A program made the translations under genes and the position numbers. The notes beneath the pieces were generated by a model that made no database searches, was not told where the DNA came from, and saw nothing but the letters and a program-made list of their open reading frames with translations. DNA of 58,232 nt from a virus: positions 1-58,232 of IMG/VR virus record IMGVR_UViG_3300032086_003837; one strand, given 5' to 3'. The first letter of the stretch is position 1, and every line of letters begins with the position of its first letter. Of this stretch, positions 19,402-26,036 are shown piece after piece.

Positions 19402-19426
19402 AATAATCTCACTTAATTTAAAATAA

Positions 19427-19434
19427 TATTTATA
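19427..19434 (-). promoter_or_regulatory. T4-type late promoter (TATAAATA)
   Basis: Exact TATAAATA on the minus strand, 26 bases above the 2OG oxygenase start, within the 72-base gap after the vestigial chaperone fragment. Confidence 0.75.
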
Positions 19435-19453
19435 CCGAAGTACTCTATTGACT

Positions 19454-19516
19454 TTAGGGCGGTGGCGTTGGCCAAGTTACATCAGGCCATCCTAAAGAAG
19501 TCGGTAAGTCCCTTAG
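19454..19516 (-). pseudogene. Vestigial C-terminus of a tail-assembly chaperone gene
   Basis: Between the 120-residue gene and the oxygenase promoter, one minus-strand frame reads LRDLPTSLGWPDVTWPTPPP then stop. This matches the C-terminus of the intact chaperone-like gene at 22580-22930 (SLRDVPAQAGFP then NVVWPTKPT). A stop codon lies immediately before the Leu, and there is no start or upstream homology. It is therefore a leftover 3-prime end of a deleted or displaced copy, too short for ordinary ORF calling. Confidence 0.75.
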
Positions 19517-19526
19517 TTATTGCCAT

Positions 19527-19889
19527 TTAAGCTAGCCTCCAGGGATCATTTAAAGAGTCTCTTACTTCTATCACATCCCATGATAAAGTACTTTCGTTCC
19601 ATTCTACAATCTGCATTCTATTACCATCCGAGTCATGTGTCTGAGACCTGTCTGGATCTACCGGTGCTTTCCAGTTCCAGTTCTCATCCAGAACCCAAGA
19701 AGTAATTAGATTAGCCAGATAGTCATATCTATCTTCGTTATCATAACATGCTTGATTTTCAGAATCATAGAGGTATCCAATCTGTGGGTTGCCTTGAACA
19801 AAGAATCTTTCATTTATGGCAGGAACCCAGTCACTATCTACTACTATAATGTTTGAGATTATATTATCATCTAAGACTAGGAGTTTCAT
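19527..19889 (-). CDS. Small fibre-region protein of unknown function
   Basis: A 120-residue acidic protein starting at ATG 19889, whose start overlaps the stop of the glycine-rich adhesin gene by one base. Recognisable points are a hydrophobic N-terminal beta hairpin (MKLLVLDDNIISNIIVV), a GYLYDSE segment and SWVLDENWNWKAPVDPD, a Trp/Pro motif common in small proteins next to phage fibre genes. It may be a fibre-assembly accessory. A stray C-terminus of a chaperone family follows it directly, so it may have replaced such a gene. Confidence 0.6.
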   Translation of the reverse strand: MKLLVLDDNIISNIIVVDSDWVPAINERFFVQGNPQIGYLYDSENQACYDNEDRYDYLANLITSWVLDENWNWKAPVDPDRSQTHDSDGNRMQIVEWNESTLSWDVIEVRDSLNDPWRLA

Positions 19890-21778
19890 TATGTTGCTCC
19901 ATAGATTGTTCCGTTATTCGTAAGACTAACAGAAGTTCCTGAAATTGCTGCGCCAGCCGCACCTCCAGCTCTACTATTTTTACCAACACCACCGGCAGCA
20001 CCCCAGCCACCACCGCCGCCACCTTGACCCGTAATAGTTGCGTTAGTCCCAGCTTGTCCGGCGCCGCCACCGCCAACCCATTGATAACTTCTTTGATTGC
20101 CTGATCCGGTTTCAAATACATGACTACCTCCAGAACTGGCGGTTCCGGGCAGAACTCTACCGCCTGTTTGAGAAGGATAGCTACCTTCGTCATACCTATG
20201 AGGCCCGCCGATCCCACCGGCTTGTGCTCCAGGGATAGTAGTATCTGGCTGTTGTCCACCATCAAGAGTGTAACTAGATGAAGCTTGCCCCGGTAAAGGA
20301 CTTGCACCAGACCCACCTAGTCCACCACCTGCTCCACCGCCGCCTCGTGATTGTGGTTCTCCGCCGTTACCTCCTCCTCCGCCACCGCCGCCACCAGCGA
20401 TGTAAGCTCCGTTGTGATTTATAATAGTAACATTAGATGATGAGTTTGATACAGCCGGTGATCCGTTTCCGCCGACTTGTTCTCCTAGACCACCGTCTCC
20501 TCCACGTCCCATTATATAGCCGTAGTTATTTATTGTAAGTCCGTTGGGATAAGACCCCGCAATAGTTAATGCCGCGGCACCAACAGTATCTGACCAGAGA
20601 TAAACACCAGAATTAATATTCACCGTTAGTGCATCATTACCATTCCAACCATTTGCAGTTGCTATGTAATATAATTCTGCTTCTAAGCGATCCGCAGTAA
20701 ATGTATAAGTATTTACACTTGCAGGAGTAGTCGGCGCGCCTCCTTTATAAACAATTACAACGCAACCGGCAGATCCGACGCCCGGTCTATAAGATGATTG
20801 GTATCCAGCTGGTCCAGTCCAAGATACTGCCCCACCTCCAGCTCCTCTAGGAGCACCGGCTGAAGGAAGCTGATACTGTTGACTGCCCATTCCCCTACCA
20901 CCTTGGAAACCATTAGATAAGTTAATATAAGAGTTTATAACTCCGGCTGATGAAAGACTGCCGTTAAGATAATACGTTTGAGAAGTATTAGTAAAGTCTA
21001 ACGGCTTGGAAGGAATTGGAGCAGCATGCGCTGCAGCGAAAGTATGTTCACCCTGATTCGGGTAACTGTAACTAGTTAATTGACCGGTCAAACTCACTGA
21101 AGTTCCGGAACCAGCAACTGTTGTACTGTTAGGACCCGGTATTCCTCCCGAAGCTTGGCCACTATAGTTTGTAGAACCTCCGGATGCACTCCCTCCAGGC
21201 CTAGATGGAGCTGTCGCACCCTTCCTGCTTCCATGCTCGGCAGAGCCTCCATATCCACCGCCACCCGTGAGAGTTGTGGTATTACTGCTACCCGCATCTT
21301 TCGCGGTTGAACCACTAAATGGAGTAAATGTGCTATTGCCTCCATTATAACCGTATTTTGAGTCTCCGTTATAACCTCCAGACGGAACTTGAACACCACC
21401 ACCAGCACCTACCGCTATGCTAGCACCGGTTAAATTTGTATAATGTCTTATAGCAGTTCCGCCAGCAGTTCCTCCACCAGCGGCAGAAGCATCATTATCG
21501 TTGCTACCTCCCCCGCCACCACCGCCGCCTATTACGTACACGGTTGCTGAATCCCAGCCATCAACCGCAGGAGTAAAGTTGCTGATAGATGTAGTAATAA
21601 GTTGTGTTACTGGTCCGGTAAACGCAGATTTTCCATAAAAATCTTTTATAGAGATCTCACCGCTTGATGGTATAGTTGAAGTCGCACCATAGTATTCCTT
21701 TAAGGAGTGAGGAGCCGTTCCTCCAAACTCACCTTGAATATCTTCTAATGTTATTTGACCAGAAGATTGAAGTACCAT
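19889..21778 (-). CDS. Glycine-rich tail-fibre adhesin (gp38-like), 629 aa
   Basis: The N-terminus (MVLQSSGQITLEDIQGEFGG, then a KDFYGKSAF-type end) is the conserved attachment leader of marine phage glycine-rich fibres. Several poly-glycine blocks follow, near residues 84-92, 290-315, 465-500 and 585-610. They match the glycine-rich-motif architecture of T-even gp38 adhesins, where Gly sandwiches carry variable loops that bind the receptor. A beta-rich segment (WNGNDALTVNINSGVYLWSD) and the final NNGTIYGAT are shared with the 346-residue paralogue at 24996. Receptor binding is inferred from this architecture. The gene starts one base below the end of the 262-residue fibre gene. Confidence 0.8.
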   Translation of the reverse strand: MVLQSSGQITLEDIQGEFGGTAPHSLKEYYGATSTIPSSGEISIKDFYGKSAFTGPVTQLITTSISNFTPAVDGWDSATVYVIGGGGGGGGSNDNDASAAGGGTAGGTAIRHYTNLTGASIAVGAGGGVQVPSGGYNGDSKYGYNGGNSTFTPFSGSTAKDAGSSNTTTLTGGGGYGGSAEHGSRKGATAPSRPGGSASGGSTNYSGQASGGIPGPNSTTVAGSGTSVSLTGQLTSYSYPNQGEHTFAAAHAAPIPSKPLDFTNTSQTYYLNGSLSSAGVINSYINLSNGFQGGRGMGSQQYQLPSAGAPRGAGGGAVSWTGPAGYQSSYRPGVGSAGCVVIVYKGGAPTTPASVNTYTFTADRLEAELYYIATANGWNGNDALTVNINSGVYLWSDTVGAAALTIAGSYPNGLTINNYGYIMGRGGDGGLGEQVGGNGSPAVSNSSSNVTIINHNGAYIAGGGGGGGGGNGGEPQSRGGGGAGGGLGGSGASPLPGQASSSYTLDGGQQPDTTIPGAQAGGIGGPHRYDEGSYPSQTGGRVLPGTASSGGSHVFETGSGNQRSYQWVGGGGAGQAGTNATITGQGGGGGGWGAAGGVGKNSRAGGAAGAAISGTSVSLTNNGTIYGAT

Positions 21779-21779
21779 G

Positions 21780-22568
21780 TTATACTGTTCCTACCGCTAC
21801 TATATCATCAACTGCGGTGAAGCTACCATTAGCATCCATCTTAAAGCGCCTGCTTGTTCCATGCCTGAATATTAAATCTTGCCCACTTGCTTCTATAGTC
21901 CAATATGTACCAATCTTCACGCTACCAAATGTAACATTAGATGTGGTTGCCACATCTTGACCGATCGCAACATCGTTAGCGTTTACGGTAACACCAGTTC
22001 CAGCTCCTACCGCGAATGATCTGTTAGCCGCAATATTCCCGCCACCGGTTAATCCAGCACCTGCCGTTAAATTAACATTGGTGTGATCTATGAAAGCATT
22101 CGCGTTGTATCCATTTAAGTTCGTAATATTAATATTTGCCTGATCAGCGGAAATCTGTCCGCTTGTGATTGTAATACCCGTTCCTGCAGTAAAGTGTGCT
22201 CTTACTTCGGTAGCACTCGGTCCAATATATGTTACAACACCGGTTTCTTCATCGTAAGCTAAAGATCCATCTCCGCCCTGATCATCCACCGAAAACATGC
22301 TTCTGATCCAACCCGAGTCGGCGGCTGATCTAACATAGTTAGAATCAGCCCTAAGTCTTACGTAGTCTGAATCAACGAACTTAGTGGTTTGACCAGAATC
22401 AAAACCTTTAATTCTAGCAAGGGTGCTGTTCACGGCCGCAACCATTGTTGTACTGTTTAACTCAGAGTTTAGACTGTCTAAGTCACCAAGATACTCAGCC
22501 GTGAGATTGGTTTTAACTCTCCAACCCTGTATTGTATCACTTAGATCTGTGTATACTTTCCTTGCCAT
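21780..22568 (-). CDS. Small tail-fibre protein (262 aa)
   Basis: The protein begins MARKVYTDLSDTIQGWRVKTN. It carries the window's DSDYVRLRADSNYVRSAADSGWI repeat style (residues about 65-88) and fibre beta motifs such as LAYDEETGVVTYIGPS, AGTGITITSG and LTAGAGLTGGG. These are typical of trimeric phage fibre shafts. It has AAAGGA directly ahead of the start and lies 11 bases below the chaperone gene. It is probably a shaft or connector for the following glycine-rich adhesin. Confidence 0.72.
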   Translation of the reverse strand: MARKVYTDLSDTIQGWRVKTNLTAEYLGDLDSLNSELNSTTMVAAVNSTLARIKGFDSGQTTKFVDSDYVRLRADSNYVRSAADSGWIRSMFSVDDQGGDGSLAYDEETGVVTYIGPSATEVRAHFTAGTGITITSGQISADQANINITNLNGYNANAFIDHTNVNLTAGAGLTGGGNIAANRSFAVGAGTGVTVNANDVAIGQDVATTSNVTFGSVKIGTYWTIEASGQDLIFRHGTSRRFKMDANGSFTAVDDIVAVGTV

Positions 22569-22579
22569 TTATTTATCCT

Positions 22580-22930
22580 TTAAGTTGGTTTTGTAGGCCA
22601 TACTACATTACCGGGAAAACCAGCTTGTGCTGGTACGTCTCTTAGAGATTGCCTATACACCGCCCAGTCGGAATCAAGAGTAAGATCACTAGATGCTCTC
22701 CAGTCAGTTTGAGCTAATAAATTATTTCTTTGTCTTCTAGCATCTTCAGCTGTTAAACTAAATTCTCCAGTTTGTGGATCATATATATAACCAAGCTTTT
22801 CACTGGGGTCTTCCATAACTTCATAACAGTCTGAATCCAATGGTATTGGTTCATTTGACATCGCCGTAGTTGTTCCTACAACTTTATTTGTTTCATCTAC
22901 CTTCACTTGGTATTGATAATATATGGCCAT
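22580..22930 (-). CDS. Phage tail assembly chaperone-like protein (Phage_tail_APC)
   Basis: A 116-residue protein whose C-terminal half matches the family known as Phage_tail_APC (PF16778, from memory). It has RRQRNNLLAQTDWRASSDL, then WAVYRQSLRDVPAQAGFP, ending VVWPTKPT. These small proteins sit beside fibre genes in many marine phages and are thought to help fibre or tail assembly. The N-terminal half is a small beta region. A remnant of a second copy's C-terminus lies at 19454-19516. Placed among fibre genes in the same operon, it probably serves one of the neighbouring fibres. Confidence 0.78.
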   Translation of the reverse strand: MAIYYQYQVKVDETNKVVGTTTAMSNEPIPLDSDCYEVMEDPSEKLGYIYDPQTGEFSLTAEDARRQRNNLLAQTDWRASSDLTLDSDWAVYRQSLRDVPAQAGFPGNVVWPTKPT

Positions 22931-22952
22931 TTTGAATTTTCCTTGCTATTAG

Positions 22953-23531
22953 TTATGGGTTAAATGCATAAAATATTATACTCTTAAATGCACCCGAGCT
23001 ACCATTTGTGCAACGTCCTCGGACAGTAACATTTCCTGCAGTAGTGTTGATATATGCGTAGTTTTGACCTACACCATTGACTTCAACACCTACACTACCT
23101 TCTGAGGTACCTTTTTCACTTACAAAACAAATTCCACCCGGGTTGAGTGTAAAATCAGGTGTCCTGGTAGTAGCATTAGTACCTGCAGAAGTAGACGCAG
23201 ATGTCCATGAACCATTAAATCCACCACCACCACCATCAGTAATACCATAACCAGCAAGAGTAGTTGGTTTTCCTGTCAAAGAACTAAAGGCTCCATTGAA
23301 GGCATCAGTGATACCATATCCAGAAATAGTAGTCGGTTTTCCTGTTAAAGAACTAAAGACTCCATCAAAAAGTGAGTTTGTAGTATCAGTTAAATCACTT
23401 ACGTCTTCTGGAATAGTAGGAACAGAAAACTGTCCTTTCCAGTAACCTGGAGACGCATCCCATGTATAAGTAACACCGCCGTGGGAGTAAGTATCACCGT
23501 CAGCTGGATTGCTTGGAAATGAAATTGCCAT
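22953..23531 (-). CDS. Small tail-fibre protein with FSSLTGKPTT repeats
   Basis: A 192-residue protein. Its N-terminal domain (MAISFPSNPADGDTYSHGG, YTWDASPGYWKG) is shared with the 239-residue neighbour and probably forms the docking part. It then has two 23-residue repeats (FSSLTGKPTTISGYGITDA and FSSLTGKPTTLAGYG), the same family as those in the 821-residue protein. The C-terminal beta domain contains two cysteines (GICFV and RGRCTNG). It is likely a minor fibre or its tip. Confidence 0.72.
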   Translation of the reverse strand: MAISFPSNPADGDTYSHGGVTYTWDASPGYWKGQFSVPTIPEDVSDLTDTTNSLFDGVFSSLTGKPTTISGYGITDAFNGAFSSLTGKPTTLAGYGITDGGGGGFNGSWTSASTSAGTNATTRTPDFTLNPGGICFVSEKGTSEGSVGVEVNGVGQNYAYINTTAGNVTVRGRCTNGSSGAFKSIIFYAFNP

Positions 23532-23567
23532 TTATTTAACTCCGTTTGTTCTACTTATATCCATGAT

Positions 23568-24287
23568 TTAATTTATCCAAAAATGCATTATAACTGAATA
23601 ATTAGCAGCTGATGAACCGTCTTCTATAGTTGCGTGTATTGTCTGTGCTGAACCAGTATTATTAGTGTAGTTACCGACTAAAGTTCGTAGACCAGTAAAA
23701 CCGATCACACTATCTATTGCGGATCCACCAACTTTAACTCTACCAGCAACTCCTGAAGAATTATAATTAAAAGATGCATAATAAGCTAAAGTTGCTCCAT
23801 CAGGTAAAGTCAACGGACCAGCATCTGGAGCAAAATCTGTATTAGTATTACCACCCGTTGTGCTTCCAAGAATAACTCCGCCTCCACCACCCGTTTGGGC
23901 AGCGGGGGCAGCGGCCCACGTTAATCCGCCAGTATTACCAGATTGAGCCGTAAGCATATAACCATCCACTGGAGAATTACTCACCTGTAATTTTACTTCG
24001 CTAACTGAATCATCAGCTATAGGCGGGGCATCAGCCGCGGGGGAAGCATCCACCCAAACCCCACCGTTGTATACATATAATCTAGCAGGATCTCCTGAAG
24101 CGGCTCCCTCATAATAGAAAAGCTCACCCTCTAACCCGTTATTAGGAAAAGTGGTACCATAAAGAATGACCGGATCTGATCCACCAGCACCAACCCAAGC
24201 ACCGGGAGTCGAATCAAAAGTATATCTTACTCCACCCCACGTAAAGGTATCACCGTCTGATGGATTGCTTGGAAACGTAATTGCCAT
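23568..24287 (-). CDS. Small tail-fibre protein (239 aa)
   Basis: The N-terminus (MAITFPSNPSDGDTFTWGG, YTFDSTPGAWVG) is paralogous to that of the 192-residue protein. Residues about 47-82 share a module with the 545-residue S74 fibre: a GELFYYEG segment, then ARLYVYNGGVWVDASP. The C-terminus is a small beta domain (HATIEDGSSAANYSVIMHFWIN). It is first behind the late promoter at 24309-24316, which suggests it heads the fibre unit running down to about 19527. It is probably a modular fibre built by domain shuffling. Confidence 0.72.
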   Translation of the reverse strand: MAITFPSNPSDGDTFTWGGVRYTFDSTPGAWVGAGGSDPVILYGTTFPNNGLEGELFYYEGAASGDPARLYVYNGGVWVDASPAADAPPIADDSVSEVKLQVSNSPVDGYMLTAQSGNTGGLTWAAAPAAQTGGGGGVILGSTTGGNTNTDFAPDAGPLTLPDGATLAYYASFNYNSSGVAGRVKVGGSAIDSVIGFTGLRTLVGNYTNNTGSAQTIHATIEDGSSAANYSVIMHFWIN

Positions 24288-24308
24288 TTTCTATCTATCC
24301 TTTTTTTC

Positions 24309-24316
24309 TATTTATA
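24309..24316 (-). promoter_or_regulatory. T4-type late promoter (TATAAATA)
   Basis: Exact TATAAATA on the minus strand, 22 bases above the start of the 239-residue fibre gene. Confidence 0.78.
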
Positions 24317-24322
24317 CAGGAG

Positions 24323-24523
24323 TTACTCTACTTCTGGCCACTTATGTAGAGGACATGATTTACCTTTGTATGTTATCATACTTTCAATAAAACACCCACA
24401 TTCATTGCATGAGGGTATTCCTACAATATTTTTCTGCATTTTTTCACAGCTTTCACATATTGATCGTCTTTCATCTCTTACTCTTTTTGAAGCCACAAAT
24501 TTTATTAACTCTTTTAATTCCAT
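24323..24523 (-). CDS. Small zinc-binding protein (Cys-rich)
   Basis: A 66-residue protein from ATG 24523, preferred over an adjacent in-frame GTG. It has metal-type cysteines: ICESCEK, CNECGC and CPLHKW, which suggest one zinc ribbon. The arrangement recalls small marine-phage proteins ending in a CP-x-x-KW motif. The N-terminal helix (LKELIKFVASKRVRDE) is basic. It sits between structural genes, so it could assist assembly or be regulatory. No specific role can be assigned. Confidence 0.65.
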   Translation of the reverse strand: MELKELIKFVASKRVRDERRSICESCEKMQKNIVGIPSCNECGCFIESMITYKGKSCPLHKWPEVE

Positions 24524-24540
24524 CACGATTACCTATTATT

Positions 24541-24993
24541 TTATATTGAATCCACGTCGTGAATAAAGTATTCATCATAAATGGCTATTCTATCTTCCGG
24601 TTGCAACGTAGGATCTCCGCTATTAGTGATTGTAGTTCTCGTTTCTAATATTTTATTACATCCTGCTATTTTATAATTTTTAGAAGCTTCAACTTTTTCT
24701 TGCAAGTCTTCGGTCTTAACAAGTTTTCCGGTTTCGGGATCTGTAACTAAAAATGTTCCACTTGTACTTGATAAAATATCACTATCACTTAGATTAGGAG
24801 ATATGATATAAGAACCATTTTCATTCATATCGGCAGTTTTAACCGTTATATGAGCTGTTGGATGCGTATTCAACCAAACGTAATAATCTTGGGCAGCTTG
24901 TCTAGCCGAATCAAGAGTATCATAGTCTTCATTAAAAAAATAAGTAGAAGATATGGCTTGATAAGGAGCAGCACTGGAATCATAATAAGACAT
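24541..24993 (-). CDS. Unknown protein in the fibre operon (150 aa)
   Basis: It starts MSYYDSSAAPYQAISSTYFF, 2 bases below the end of the 346-residue adhesin. It contains DSARQAAQDYYVWLNTHPTAH, a likely helix and strand, and a polar middle (FLVTDPETGKLVKTEDLQEK). No membrane segment or known motif is visible. Placement directly behind a glycine-rich adhesin, where T-even phages often encode an accessory, makes a fibre-related job plausible but unproven. Confidence 0.55.
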   Translation of the reverse strand: MSYYDSSAAPYQAISSTYFFNEDYDTLDSARQAAQDYYVWLNTHPTAHITVKTADMNENGSYIISPNLSDSDILSSTSGTFLVTDPETGKLVKTEDLQEKVEASKNYKIAGCNKILETRTTITNSGDPTLQPEDRIAIYDEYFIHDVDSI

Positions 24994-24995
24994 TA

Positions 24996-26036
24996 TTATA
25001 CTCCTCCATAGATGGTGCCGTTATCAGTAAGAACATATGAAACCGTGGAGTTTATCGCGGCGCCGGCGGCTCCCGCCCCGCTTCCTAGACCACTTCTACC
25101 CCAGCCTCCACCGCCAAAACTACCAGAACCATCAAGATTTGTGCTGGCAAGTCTTCTAGATCCACCACCTCCACCAACACTTGTAGAAACATTAAAGTTA
25201 TTACCTCCGCTTGCTGGCCCACCACCGGCACACGCTGGTGCATAGCATTGCGTAGAAACAGGTACGTTTACGGTCTGACCGGTTGCACCTCCAGGTCTTG
25301 TATCAGTTCCTCCTGAGGTAGGTGTGATGGATACGCTGCCAGTACCGGTACAGGATCCGGTTGGACAGTTGCTTTCATTATTATCACATTCCCCGCCGCA
25401 ATACGTTTGGCTGGTCGGATGAGATACAAAGGCGCTTGCAGTACTCACGCTGTTATTGCCGTTTGACCCAGGTTGTCCACCAGCACCGCTTCCAGCACCA
25501 CCTCCCGCTCCTCCACCGCCAATGGCAGAACCACCGCCTCCGCCACCTCCAGCTATGTAGCCGCTGTTTGTTATAGTAACATTTGAAACAGAATTAGATA
25601 TAGCTGATCCACCGGTAGCGCCATTTAAATTACCTCCACGACCAATGATGAAACCCGAATTATTTACTTCCACACCGTTAGGAAATGATCCAGAAATAGT
25701 CATAGCAGCAGTTGATATATCATCAGACCAAACATACACACCTGCACCGACAGTTACATTTACTTTATCACTACCGTTCCATCCAGCATTTGTTGCCAAT
25801 GTGTGTATGTCGGCTTCTTGTACGTTTGATGCCAGGTTTAAAGCAAATGCCCGGGCTGCTCCATACCACTCACTAAAAGCCATTTGAATGGCTCCTCCAG
25901 CAGCTCCTTGACCCTTACCGATTAATTCTCTTGTATCAAGTTCATTGATACTAACTTCAGTACCAGAAACTTGACTGCCTCTGGCCTCTATATTAATTTG
26001 ATTTAAACTAATCTGTCCACTAGTTTGAAGAACCAT
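24996..26036 (-). CDS. Glycine-rich tail-fibre adhesin (gp38-like), 346 aa
   Basis: A shorter paralogue of the 629-residue adhesin. It shares the leader MVLQTSGQISLNQINIEARG, the NAGWNGSDKVNVTVGAGVYVW beta segment (split here as NAGWNGSDK and VNVTVGAGVYVW) and the closing DNGTIYGGV. Glycine blocks lie near residues 165-185 and 270-335. Between them is a Cys-containing variable region (YCGGECDNNESNCPTGSC, and later QCYAPAC) absent from the other copy. Disulfides or metal binding could shape the receptor loop. It overlaps the end of the S74 fibre gene by 17 bases. Receptor binding is inferred from architecture. Confidence 0.78.
   Translation of the reverse strand: MVLQTSGQISLNQINIEARGSQVSGTEVSINELDTRELIGKGQGAAGGAIQMAFSEWYGAARAFALNLASNVQEADIHTLATNAGWNGSDKVNVTVGAGVYVWSDDISTAAMTISGSFPNGVEVNNSGFIIGRGGNLNGATGGSAISNSVSNVTITNSGYIAGGGGGGGSAIGGGGAGGGAGSGAGGQPGSNGNNSVSTASAFVSHPTSQTYCGGECDNNESNCPTGSCTGTGSVSITPTSGGTDTRPGGATGQTVNVPVSTQCYAPACAGGGPASGGNNFNVSTSVGGGGGSRRLASTNLDGSGSFGGGGWGRSGLGSGAGAAGAAINSTVSYVLTDNGTIYGGV

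Noticed and set aside
19867-20316. Minus-strand open frame of 149 codons inside the glycine-rich adhesin
   Set aside because: It is a shadow of the GC-rich Gly codons in another frame; no RBS and low-complexity Val/Leu composition.
21094-21408. Minus-strand 104-codon frame within the same adhesin
   Set aside because: Same explanation as the previous shadow; the real frame has the conserved leader and end motif.
22570-22577. GATAAATA-like word before the 262-residue fibre gene
   Set aside because: It lies only 2-9 bases from the ATG, inside the RBS zone, too close to act as a -10 for that gene.
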